Part shown: positions 1-7,289 of the stretch, in pieces
How the letters are laid out: every line of letters starts with the position of its first letter
Position numbering within the stretch: position 1 is the stretch's first letter
Source: Rhodoluna sp.
Lineage (GTDB): Bacteria > Actinomycetota > Actinomycetes > Actinomycetales > Microbacteriaceae
Length of the DNA stretch: 19,661 nucleotides
Assembly (NCBI GenBank): GCA_026393335.1
Contig: JAPLAJ010000063.1
Span: 1 to 19,661, forward strand
Direction: 5' to 3'
Position numbers and translations under genes: made by a program
The notes under the pieces: model-generated
Databases searched by the model: none
What the model was told of the DNA's origin: nothing
The model's input: the letters and a program-made list of their open reading frames with translations, nothing else

Positions 1-2666
1 TCAAGGAAACAACTCTTGGTCGCACACTATTCGCTGAAACTCTTCCTGCTGGTTTTGTTTGGAAAGAAGAGAAGGTTGGTAAGAAGCAGATCAGCCAGAT
101 CCTAACTGAGATGGTTGAGCTTCACGAGCGTACAGAAGTTGCTCAGGCTCTTGACCGTATCAAGGATGCTGGTTTCTACTGGGCTACCCGATCAGGTGTA
201 TCGATGGCTATCTCGGATGCCAACTTCGACTCTGAAGGTAAGTTCGACAAGCTACGCGCGAAGATGATTCTTGATGGTGAAAAAGAACACACCAAGATTC
301 AAGAGTCATTCGACCTAGGTGGTATTACTGACCTTGAGCGTCGTGACGAACTTGGAGCTTTGTGGTTCAAGAGAACTAACGAAATTCAGGAAATCCTGCA
401 GCAAGAAATGCCTATGGGTAACGCGATCCGCATGATGGTTGAATCAGGTGCTCGTGGTAACTGGATTCAGGTTCGTTCTGTTCTAGGTATGCGTGGACCG
501 GTTGCAACATCTTCTGGTGACTTCGCTCCGATGCCTGTAAAGGGTAACTACCTAGTTGGTCTAACCGCATCTGAATACTTCATTAACGCAACCGGTGCTC
601 GTAAGGGTAACGCTGATACTGCGATGAAGACTTCTGCTGCTGGTTACCTAACCCGTCGTCTAGTTGACGTAGCTCAGGATGTTATCGTTCGCGATCCAGA
701 CTGTGGTACTACTCGTTTCCTAGAGAAGTCTCTAAAGGATGCCGATGGCAACTGGGATGAGTCAAGCATTGACCTATCTGTTATGCAGCGTAACCTCGCA
801 GAAGATGTGAAGAGTGGTTCAACTTTGGTTGTTGCCAGAAACACACCTATCACCATGCAGGTTGTAGCTAAGTTGAAGGCAGCTGATGTTGAAACTGTAA
901 AGATTCGTTCAGTATTCACATGTGATGCTCTAACTGGTGTTTGTGCTGCTTGTTACGGTGTTTCCCTTGCTACCAACCAGCCGGTTGAGCTAGGTGAAGC
1001 TATCGGTATCATCGCTGCTCAGTCAATTGGTGAGCCTGGTACTCAGCTAACTATGCGTACTTTCCACACCGGTGGTGCTGCATCTGCAACTACTAAGAGA
1101 ACTATCTTGAAGTCAATCGGTGGTCAGAAGGTTCGTGTTGAGCGTCTGATTTCTTATGACATCACCCAGGGTCTTACTGGTGTTACCGACTTGCTAGAAG
1201 CACGTCCAGGTTGGCGTCAGGGTAAGGTCGGTGTGCTTGCATTCTGGCCAGGTCGTATTGAGCTCAAGGCTTCTGGTCGTGTGTTCACTGTTTGCCGTGG
1301 AGATGTAACCATCCGTGAAATTGCTGAAGTTGATGCAAAGGATGAGAAGACCACTAAGAACAAGATCTTTGCTCAGGTGATTTTCGCAGTTGATGACAAG
1401 GACGGCGCTAAGGTTGCTGACACATTGAAGGCTGGTAAGGCTCTCATTGTTCAGGAAGCTGGAACTGTTACCAAGATCACTGATGACTTTATTGAAGTTG
1501 AAGTTGACCGCACTGTTACTCCTCGTTTGGAGCCAGGCATTAACCTAACTGACGCTAAGTTGCAGGAAGTCACAGCCGAGAACAAGAAGGCTAAGAGCGC
1601 GATGTACAAGGTCAAGTATGAACTTGTTCCTTTCGCTCACGACGGTAACAAGTCAAAGCAGCGTGTATTTGCAAAGGTTGGTGACGTTGTAACTAACGGC
1701 CAGGTTCTTGCAGATGGTCTTATTGCTTACCCTGTTTCTGACTCTGAAGCTCTTGCTAAATTGAAGAAGGCAAAGATTGAAGCCGGTAAGGTTCTAAACG
1801 CTAATGATCTAGTTGCGAAGTTCGCAATCGTGAAGGAAGTTGATGTCTTCATCACTCCTTCAGAAGAAGGTCAAGAAGAAGCTGACAAGATCGCTCAGAA
1901 CTACGCGTTCAGCCGTTCAACTTCTAAGACTTTCCAGAAGCTATCTCCTAAGGACAAGATCGCAACGATCAACGCAGCCGAGATTGAATCAGAACTTTTG
2001 GTTCAGCCTGGTGACTGGGTAGGTCAGGGCGAATACGTTATCGATGGAACTCCTAACCCACACGCTGTGCTTTCAGTGCTTGGTCCTAAGTGGGCTGCAT
2101 TCGAAATCATCCGTGGTGTCCAGGCGATCTATGGTTCACAGGGTGTGCCGCTACACGATAAGCACCTTGAGGTCATCGTTCGTCAGATGCTGGGTAAGGT
2201 TACTGTTATCGAATCTGGTGAGACAGATATGCTCCCAGGTGAGGTTATCGACCGTACCCGCTTCCAGGCTAAGAACCGTGAGGCTCAGAAGGCTGGTTCA
2301 AAGCCAGCTTCAGCTCGTCAGGAAGTTATGGGTATGACCCGTGCTTCTCTGGCTGCTCAGTCATGGTTGTCAGCTGCTTCGTTCCAGGAAACTACCCGAG
2401 TCCTAACTCAGGCAGCCCTAGACCGTCGTGAAGACAAGCTTGAGGGTCTAAAAGAGAACGTCATCATTGGTAAGTTGATCCCAGCCGGTACCGGTTTGAA
2501 GAGATACCGCGATGTTGAGGTTCACGGAACCGAAGAAGCCAAGGCTGCACGCTATCCAAACCGCATCTGGGAAGCCTCAGAGGCCACTGAAGTAGCCGAG
2601 GAATTCTCTGCGGCTAACCTATTTAGTGTCGATTTGGACGATTGGTCAGCCAAGAAAGAAGACTAA
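1..2666 (+). CDS. rpoC: DNA-directed RNA polymerase subunit beta-prime, C-terminal part (5' truncated)
   Basis: The reading frame is open from base 3, so the gene begins upstream; 887 residues are visible. RpoC forms half of the RNA polymerase active-site cleft. The NADFDGD catalytic loop lies before the window. Visible in order are the bridge-helix region with GARKGNADTAMKTSAAGYLTRR (about 590-660), four cysteines of the second zinc site (codons at 702, 921, 942 and 951), the trigger-loop motif AAQSIGEPGTQLTMRTFHTGG (about 1014-1076), DITQGL (1158), and the conserved C-terminus with SWLSAASFQETTRVLTQAA and GLKENVIIGKLIPAGTG. The gene is odd in two places. A 27-residue linker separates HTGG from DITQGL, where about five residues are usual. 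About 265 residues separate LLEAR from the VQPGDW hairpin, where about 55 are usual from remembered actinobacterial sequences. The frame stays open with normal codon use, so it is not a frameshift. Family assignment is certain; the role of the expansion is unknown. Confidence 0.98.
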   Translation, partial: KETTLGRTLFAETLPAGFVWKEEKVGKKQISQILTEMVELHERTEVAQALDRIKDAGFYWATRSGVSMAISDANFDSEGKFDKLRAKMILDGEKEHTKIQESFDLGGITDLERRDELGALWFKRTNEIQEILQQEMPMGNAIRMMVESGARGNWIQVRSVLGMRGPVATSSGDFAPMPVKGNYLVGLTASEYFINATGARKGNADTAMKTSAAGYLTRRLVDVAQDVIVRDPDCGTTRFLEKSLKDADGNWDESSIDLSVMQRNLAEDVKSGSTLVVARNTPITMQVVAKLKAADVETVKIRSVFTCDALTGVCAACYGVSLATNQPVELGEAIGIIAAQSIGEPGTQLTMRTFHTGGAASATTKRTILKSIGGQKVRVERLISYDITQGLTGVTDLLEARPGWRQGKVGVLAFWPGRIELKASGRVFTVCRGDVTIREIAEVDAKDEKTTKNKIFAQVIFAVDDKDGAKVADTLKAGKALIVQEAGTVTKITDDFIEVEVDRTVTPRLEPGINLTDAKLQEVTAENKKAKSAMYKVKYELVPFAHDGNKSKQRVFAKVGDVVTNGQVLADGLIAYPVSDSEALAKLKKAKIEAGKVLNANDLVAKFAIVKEVDVFITPSEEGQEEADKIAQNYAFSRSTSKTFQKLSPKDKIATINAAEIESELLVQPGDWVGQGEYVIDGTPNPHAVLSVLGPKWAAFEIIRGVQAIYGSQGVPLHDKHLEVIVRQMLGKVTVIESGETDMLPGEVIDRTRFQAKNREAQKAGSKPASARQEVMGMTRASLAAQSWLSAASFQETTRVLTQAALDRREDKLEGLKENVIIGKLIPAGTGLKRYRDVEVHGTEEAKAARYPNRIWEASEATEVAEEFSAANLFSVDLDDWSAKKED

Positions 2667-2675
2667 AGAATCCGT

Positions 2676-2704
2676 TTGACCCACAGGAGTTATTTCAGTA
2701 GGCT
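2676..2704 (+). promoter_or_regulatory. Candidate promoter for the str operon (TTGACC-17 bp-TAGGCT)
   Basis: TTGACC (2676-2681) matches five of six bases of the sigma-70/HrdB-type -35 box. After a 17-base spacer, TAGGCT (2699-2704) fits the actinobacterial TAnnnT -10 pattern. It sits just after the rpoC stop and would start a transcript near 2711, giving a leader of about 150 bases before rpsL. No obvious intrinsic terminator follows rpoC, so read-through from rpoC is also possible. The assignment rests on motif match alone. Confidence 0.45.
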
Positions 2705-2710
2705 AGGCAA

Positions 2711-2731
2711 GGTTTGTGTTTAGACCAAACC
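2711..2731 (+). promoter_or_regulatory. Hairpin at the predicted 5' end of the rpsL leader
   Basis: GGTTTG (2711-2716) pairs perfectly with CAAACC (2726-2731) around a 9-base loop. No T tract follows, so it does not look like a terminator. If the candidate promoter at 2676-2704 is real, this stem lies at the very 5' end of the mRNA, where it could protect the transcript. That role is inferred. Confidence 0.35.
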
Positions 2732-2780
2732 CAGCCCTAAAGCTCAAGTGATTTAGCTCCTGAGGGCCACACAGGTTTTT

Positions 2781-2800
2781 GATACAGCATCCGCTGTGTC
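2781..2800 (+). promoter_or_regulatory. Eight-base-pair hairpin in the rpsL leader with a competing partner
   Basis: GATACAGC (2781-2788) pairs with GCTGTGTC (2793-2800) around an ATCC tetraloop, with one G-U pair. Its 3' arm can instead pair with ACACAG at 2769-2774 (CTGTGT at 2794-2799), so two exclusive folds are possible. It lies about 60 bases before the rpsL start. Function is unknown. Confidence 0.4.
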
Positions 2801-2850
2801 TAAAAAAGAGACAAGAAGTAACCAAACTCTCGGGAAACCGGGAAATAAAC

Positions 2851-2856
2851 AAGGAG
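2851..2856 (+). promoter_or_regulatory. Shine-Dalgarno sequence that fixes the rpsL start
   Basis: AAGGAG lies 5 bases before the GTG at 2862. This selects the GTG rather than the in-frame ATG at 2796, which would add 22 residues unlike any S12 N-terminus. Confidence 0.85.
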
Positions 2857-2861
2857 AAGCA

Positions 2862-3233
2862 GTGCCAACAATTCAGCAGTTGGTCCGCAAGGGTCGCAGC
2901 GCCAAGGCTACTAAGTCAAAGACGCCAGCACTTAAGGCCAGCCCACAGCGCCGCGGAGTATGTACCCGTGTGTACACCACCACACCAAAGAAGCCGAACT
3001 CGGCTCTACGTAAGGTGGCTCGTGTCAAGCTTTCAAACGGTATTGAAGTTACCGCTTACATTCCAGGCGAAGGCCACAACCTCCAGGAGCACTCAATGGT
3101 GCTTGTTCGCGGTGGTCGTGTGAAAGACCTTCCTGGTGTTCGTTACAAGATCGTCCGTGGTGCACTAGACACCCAGGCAGTTAAGAACCGTAAACAGGCT
3201 CGTAGCCAATACGGTGCAAAGAAGGGTAAGTAA
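2862..3233 (+). CDS. rpsL: 30S ribosomal protein S12
   Basis: S12 sits at the 30S decoding centre and controls tRNA selection accuracy. The protein is 123 residues from a GTG start, matching the usual 123-124. It begins PTIQQLVRKGR, as actinobacterial S12 does. The conserved loop TTPKKPNSALRK carries Lys43, and GRVKDLPGVRYK carries Lys88. Both are the residues commonly changed in streptomycin-resistant mutants, and both are wild type here. It is the first gene of the str operon. Its stop overlaps the rpsG start by one base (TAATG), so translation is probably coupled. The long rpsL-rpsG spacer that holds the S7 autoregulatory site in E. coli is absent. Confidence 0.98.
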   Translation: MPTIQQLVRKGRSAKATKSKTPALKASPQRRGVCTRVYTTTPKKPNSALRKVARVKLSNGIEVTAYIPGEGHNLQEHSMVLVRGGRVKDLPGVRYKIVRGALDTQAVKNRKQARSQYGAKKGK

Positions 3234-3703
3234 TGCCTCGTAAAGGTCCTATAACCAAGAAGCCTGTGGTCTCTGACCCAGTATATGGTTCACAAGTTGT
3301 AACTACTTTGGTCAACAAGATTCTTCTTGATGGCAAGAAGAGCGTTGCTGAGTCAATCGTTTATGGTGCACTTTCTGGTGCAGCTACTAAGAGCGGTGCA
3401 GATGCAGTTGTTCTTCTAAAGAAAGCTCTAGACAACGTTCGTCCAACAGTTGAAGTTCGTTCACGTCGTGTTGGTGGTTCTACCTACCAGGTTCCAGTTG
3501 AAGTTAAGGCACACCGTGCAAACACTTTGGCTCTTCGCTGGTTGGTTAGCTACGCAAAAGCTCGTCGCGAAAAGACTATGACTGAGCGTTTGATGAACGA
3601 GATCTTGGATGCATCTAATGGTCTAGGCGCAGCTGTTAAGCGTCGCGAAGACACACACAAGATGGCTGAATCAAACAAGGCTTTCGCTCACTACCGCTGG
3701 TAG
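3233..3703 (+). CDS. rpsG: 30S ribosomal protein S7
   Basis: S7 is a primary 16S rRNA-binding protein that organises the 30S head and contacts the E-site tRNA. At 156 residues it has standard bacterial length. It starts MPRKGPITKK and contains the conserved segments VNKILLDGKK, ALDNVRPTVEVRSRRVGGSTYQVPVEV and RWLVSYAKARREKTM. Its ATG overlaps the rpsL stop by one base, so it probably depends on ribosomes finishing rpsL. A 90-base spacer with a strong hairpin separates it from fusA. Confidence 0.98.
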   Translation: MPRKGPITKKPVVSDPVYGSQVVTTLVNKILLDGKKSVAESIVYGALSGAATKSGADAVVLLKKALDNVRPTVEVRSRRVGGSTYQVPVEVKAHRANTLALRWLVSYAKARREKTMTERLMNEILDASNGLGAAVKRREDTHKMAESNKAFAHYRW

Positions 3704-3715
3704 AAATCAAGAACC

Positions 3716-3747
3716 TCCGCTTGTTAACCTTTTGATTAGCAAGCGGA
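3716..3747 (+). promoter_or_regulatory. Twelve-base-pair hairpin in the rpsG-fusA spacer
   Basis: Bases 3716-3727 pair with 3736-3747 around an 8-base loop CCTTTTGA, with a single G-U pair. This is one of the strongest stems in the window. No T run follows, so intrinsic termination is unlikely. A role as an RNA processing or attenuation site that sets fusA and tuf output relative to the ribosomal protein genes is inferred. Confidence 0.6.
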
Positions 3748-3793
3748 TGTTCAATTAAGTAAGTAAACTCAACATCTAATTCGGAGGACCATC

Positions 3794-5896
3794 GTGGCCC
3801 AAGAAGTTCTAACGGACCTAAATAAGGTACGCAACATCGGTATCATGGCGCACATTGACGCTGGTAAGACAACTACCACTGAGCGTATTTTGTATTACAC
3901 CGGTATCACCCACAAGATCGGTGAAGTGCACGATGGTGCTGCAACTATGGACTGGATGGAGCAGGAGCAAGAGCGCGGTATTACCATTACCTCAGCTGCT
4001 ACCACCTGTTTCTGGAACAAGAACCAGATCAACATCATTGACACCCCAGGCCACGTTGACTTTACTGTTGAAGTAGAGCGTTCACTTCGTGTTCTAGATG
4101 GTGCCGTTGCAGTATTCGATGGTAAAGAAGGTGTTGAGCCTCAGTCAGAAACTGTTTGGCGTCAGGCTGACAAGTATGACGTTCCTCGTATCTGTTTTGT
4201 AAACAAGATGGACAAGCTAGGTGCTGACTTCTACTTCACAGTAGATACCATCATCAAGCGTCTAGGTGCTAAGCCACTAGTTATCCAGCTTCCTATCGGT
4301 GCTGAGTCAACTTTCGAAGGTGTTATTGACCTTGTTGAAATGCGCGCTCTAACCTGGCGTGGAGATGTAGAACTTGGTGCTAAGTACGAGATCGAAGCTA
4401 TTCCTGCTGACATGCAAGCTAAGGCTGACGAGTACCGCGCAATGCTTTTGGAAACTGTTGCTGAAGCTGATGACACTCTTATGGAGAAGTACTTCGCTGG
4501 CGAAGAGCTAACCGTTGCTGAAATCAAGGGTGCTATCCGTAAGATGACTGTTACCTCACAGCTATACCCAGTTCTTTGTGGTTCTGCGTTCAAGAACAAG
4601 GGTGTTCAGCCAATGCTTGACGCTGTTATCGACTACCTTCCTTCACCGCTAGATGTTCCAGCTGTTGAAGGTCACGATGTTCGTGATGAAGAGAAGATCG
4701 TACGCCGCGAGCCTAAGTCAACAGAGCCATTTGCTGCTCTTGCTTTCAAGGTTATGACTCACCCATTCTTCGGTCGTCTAACTTACATTCGTGTTTACTC
4801 AGGACAGGCGAACCAGGGTGACCAGGTTCTAAACGCAACTAAGGACCGTAACGAACGTATCGGTAAGTTGTTCCAGATGCACGCCAACAAAGAAAACCCA
4901 GTTGAATCTGTAACTGCTGGACACATCTATGCAGCTATTGGTCTAAAGGACACCACAACCGGTGACACTCTTTGTGACAAGGCAAACCCAGTTGTTCTAG
5001 AGTCAATGACTTTCCCAGAGCCAGTTATCTCTGTTGCGATTGAGCCAAAGACTAAGGGTGACCAGGAAAAACTAGGTCTAGCTATTCAGAAGCTTGCTGA
5101 AGAAGACCCTACTTTCCGCGTTGAGCAGGATCAGGAAACTGGTCAGACTGTTATCTCAGGTATGGGTGAGCTTCACCTTGACATCCTGGTTGACAGAATG
5201 CGTCGTGAATTCAAGGTTGAAGCTAACGTTGGTAAGCCTCAGGTTGCATACCGCGAGACTCTAAAGCGCGCTGTTGAAAAATATGACTACACTCACAAGA
5301 AGCAGACCGGTGGTTCAGGTCAGTTTGCCAAGATCCAGATCAAACTGGAGCCTATGGAGGTTGAGGGTGACAAGACTTACGAGTTCGTAAACTCAGTGAC
5401 TGGTGGACGTGTTCCTCGTGAATACATCCCTAGCGTTGACGCTGGTATTCGCGATGCGATGCTAGTTGGAACTCTAGCCGGATACCCAGTTGTGGGTGTT
5501 AAGGCAACTCTTCTTGATGGTGCATATCACGATGTTGACTCATCTGAAATGGCCTTCAAGATCGCTGGCTCGATTGCTTATAAAGAAGCATCGAGATTGG
5601 CACAACCAACACTGCTAGAGCCGTTGATGGCCGTCGAAGTGCGTACCCCAGAGGAATACATGGGTGATGTTATCGGTGACTTGAACTCTCGACGCGGTCA
5701 GATTCAGGCAATGGATGACGCTTCTGGTGTCAAGGTCGTTCGCGCCCTAGTTCCACTGTCAGAGATGTTCGGTTACGTTGGAGACCTACGCTCGAAGACT
5801 TCGGGTCGTGCGGTCTATTCAATGACTTTCGAGTCCTATTCTGAGGTCCCGAGAGCTGTTGCTGACGAAATCGTACAAAAGAACAAGGGGGAGTAA
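3794..5896 (+). CDS. fusA: Translation elongation factor G
   Basis: EF-G is the GTPase that drives tRNA and mRNA translocation and, with the recycling factor, splits post-termination ribosomes. The protein is 700 residues, the family's usual length. The GTPase motifs are complete: AHIDAGKTTTT (P-loop, residues 19-29), ERGITITSAAT (switch I), DTPGHVDF (switch II) and NKMD. Domain IV contains the glycine-rich TGGSGQFAKI and the RVPREYIPSVDAG segment. The start is GTG, preceded by a good Shine-Dalgarno (GGAGG) about 8 bases upstream. All marker motifs fit the main housekeeping EF-G rather than EF-G2 or a TetM-like protection protein. It is the third gene of the str operon, followed by tuf after 117 bases. 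Confidence 0.98.
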   Translation: MAQEVLTDLNKVRNIGIMAHIDAGKTTTTERILYYTGITHKIGEVHDGAATMDWMEQEQERGITITSAATTCFWNKNQINIIDTPGHVDFTVEVERSLRVLDGAVAVFDGKEGVEPQSETVWRQADKYDVPRICFVNKMDKLGADFYFTVDTIIKRLGAKPLVIQLPIGAESTFEGVIDLVEMRALTWRGDVELGAKYEIEAIPADMQAKADEYRAMLLETVAEADDTLMEKYFAGEELTVAEIKGAIRKMTVTSQLYPVLCGSAFKNKGVQPMLDAVIDYLPSPLDVPAVEGHDVRDEEKIVRREPKSTEPFAALAFKVMTHPFFGRLTYIRVYSGQANQGDQVLNATKDRNERIGKLFQMHANKENPVESVTAGHIYAAIGLKDTTTGDTLCDKANPVVLESMTFPEPVISVAIEPKTKGDQEKLGLAIQKLAEEDPTFRVEQDQETGQTVISGMGELHLDILVDRMRREFKVEANVGKPQVAYRETLKRAVEKYDYTHKKQTGGSGQFAKIQIKLEPMEVEGDKTYEFVNSVTGGRVPREYIPSVDAGIRDAMLVGTLAGYPVVGVKATLLDGAYHDVDSSEMAFKIAGSIAYKEASRLAQPTLLEPLMAVEVRTPEEYMGDVIGDLNSRRGQIQAMDDASGVKVVRALVPLSEMFGYVGDLRSKTSGRAVYSMTFESYSEVPRAVADEIVQKNKGE

Positions 5897-5929
5897 GCTC
5901 TGGGGCTACCTAGAACCTACTTTTCTTAC

Positions 5930-5940
5930 TAGAATATAAA
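5930..5940 (+). promoter_or_regulatory. AT-rich candidate -10 region before tuf
   Basis: TAGAAT (5930-5935) and TATAAA (5935-5940) each resemble a -10 box in the fusA-tuf spacer, but no convincing -35 hexamer lies 16-18 bases upstream. Many bacteria make extra EF-Tu from a tuf promoter, so the site deserves mention. The sequence evidence is weak. Confidence 0.22.
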
Positions 5941-5962
5941 TTCTGTAAACCCAATCCAAATA

Positions 5963-5979
5963 GGGCATAAAGTGTGCCC
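5963..5979 (+). promoter_or_regulatory. Hairpin in the fusA-tuf spacer
   Basis: GGGCATA pairs with TGTGCCC (7 pairs including one G-U) around a 3-base loop. An outer CCCA/TGGG pairing (5950-5953 with 5981-5984) could extend it. No T run follows. It lies about 35 bases before the tuf start, just upstream of the ribosome-binding site AGGAGGA (6001-6007). Function is not known. Confidence 0.35.
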
Positions 5980-6013
5980 GTGGGAAAACAACGAGTCCTG
6001 AGGAGGACCATAA

Positions 6014-7204
6014 ATGGCAAAGGCGAAATTCGAGCGCACCAAGCCGCACGTCAATATCGGTACTATCGGTCACGTTGACCACGGTAAGACCACTTTGACT
6101 GCTGCGATCACTAAGGTGCTTCACGACAAGTATCCAACACTGAACACAGCTTCTGCGTTCGACCAGATCGACAACTCACCTGAAGAAAAGCAGCGTGGTA
6201 TTACGATCAACATCTCACACGTTGAGTACCAGACCGAAAAGCGTCACTACGCTCACGTAGATGCTCCAGGTCACGCTGACTACATCAAGAACATGATTAC
6301 TGGTGCAGCTCAGATGGATGGTGCAATTCTTGTAGTAGCAGCAACTGATGGCCCTATGCCTCAGACCAAGGAGCACGTGCTTCTTGCTCGTCAGGTTGGT
6401 GTTCCATACATCGTTGTAGCTCTCAACAAGGCTGACATGGTTGCTGACAAGGAAATTCTTGAGCTAGTAGAGATGGAAGTTCGTGAACTTCTTTCAATGT
6501 ACGAGTTCCCAGGCGACGACGCTCCTGTAGTACAGGTTTCAGCTCTAAAGGCACTAGAAGGCGACGCTACATGGGGTCAGACCGTTCTAGACCTAATGGA
6601 CGCTGTTGACGCTAACATCCCAGAGCCAGTTCGCGACTTGGACAAAGCATTCTTGATGCCTGTTGAAGACGTTTTCACAATCACTGGTCGTGGAACTGTT
6701 ATCACTGGAAAGATCGAGCGTGGCCAGGTTAAGGTTAACGACGAAGTTGAAATCGTTGGTATCCGCGAGAAGCAGAAGACCACCGTTACCGGAATCGAAA
6801 TGTTCCGCAAGCTACTTGACTACGCAGAGGCTGGTGAAAACGTAGGTCTATTGCTACGTGGAACCAAGCGTGAAGATGTAGAGCGTGGCCAGGTTGTATG
6901 TAAGCCTGGTTCGATCACACCTCACACTGGCTTCGATGGCAACGTCTATATCCTTTCAAAGGATGAGGGTGGCCGTCACAACCCGTTCTACGCAAACTAC
7001 CGTCCACAGTTCTACTTCCGTACCACAGACGTAACAGGTGTTATCACCTTGCCTGCAGGTACTGAAATGGTTATGCCTGGCGACACCACCGAAATGTCAG
7101 TTGAGCTAATTCAGCCAATTGCTATGGAAGAGGGTCTTCGCTTCGCTATCCGTGAAGGTGGCCGCACAGTTGGTGCTGGTACAGTAACCAAGATCACCAA
7201 GTAG
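6014..7204 (+). CDS. tuf: Translation elongation factor Tu
   Basis: EF-Tu is the GTPase that delivers aminoacyl-tRNA to the ribosomal A site. The product is 396 residues, standard for actinobacteria. It has the P-loop GHVDHGKT (18-25), the switch I segment EEKQRGITIN, DAPGHADY in switch II, NKAD for guanine specificity, and the conserved domain 2-3 segments TGRGTVITGKIERG and PAGTEMVMPGDTTEM. A perfect AGGAGGA ribosome-binding site precedes the ATG. By hand count, 9 of its 26 leucine codons are CTA and only one each is CTG and CTC, which is unusual for an actinobacterial gene of high expression. It is the last gene of the str operon, and a strong terminator follows 16 bases after the stop. 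Confidence 0.99.
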   Translation: MAKAKFERTKPHVNIGTIGHVDHGKTTLTAAITKVLHDKYPTLNTASAFDQIDNSPEEKQRGITINISHVEYQTEKRHYAHVDAPGHADYIKNMITGAAQMDGAILVVAATDGPMPQTKEHVLLARQVGVPYIVVALNKADMVADKEILELVEMEVRELLSMYEFPGDDAPVVQVSALKALEGDATWGQTVLDLMDAVDANIPEPVRDLDKAFLMPVEDVFTITGRGTVITGKIERGQVKVNDEVEIVGIREKQKTTVTGIEMFRKLLDYAEAGENVGLLLRGTKREDVERGQVVCKPGSITPHTGFDGNVYILSKDEGGRHNPFYANYRPQFYFRTTDVTGVITLPAGTEMVMPGDTTEMSVELIQPIAMEEGLRFAIREGGRTVGAGTVTKITK

Positions 7205-7220
7205 TTCTAGAAACTAACTT

Positions 7221-7254
7221 AAAGAACCCCAGGCCTTATGGTCTGGGGTTCTTT
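7221..7254 (+). terminator. Strong intrinsic terminator after tuf, probably bidirectional
   Basis: Bases 7221-7235 pair with 7240-7254 in a 15-base-pair stem (one G-U) around a TTAT loop, with the T-rich TTTATTTGT at the 3' side. It lies between two convergent stop codons (tuf at 7204 and the minus-strand gene at 7290). Read on the minus strand, the stem is also followed by a T-rich stretch, so it likely ends both transcripts. Confidence 0.9.
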
Positions 7255-7289
7255 ATTTGTGCCTTGAAAGGCTGAAGTTTTTGATGGGG

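Noticed and set aside
674..919. Minus-strand open frame inside rpoC
   Set aside because: It overlaps the clearly conserved zinc-site region of rpoC and is a shadow.
2776..2780. T5 run after a CCTG/CAGG pairing as an rpoC terminator
   Set aside because: The stem is only four pairs, too weak for an intrinsic terminator.
2796..2861. In-frame ATG upstream of rpsL adding 22 residues
   Set aside because: The added residues do not resemble S12, whereas the GTG at 2862 has AAGGAG 5 bases upstream and gives the usual length.
5906..6124. Minus-strand open frame across the tuf start
   Set aside because: It covers the fusA-tuf spacer and the start of tuf, with no coding signal of its own.
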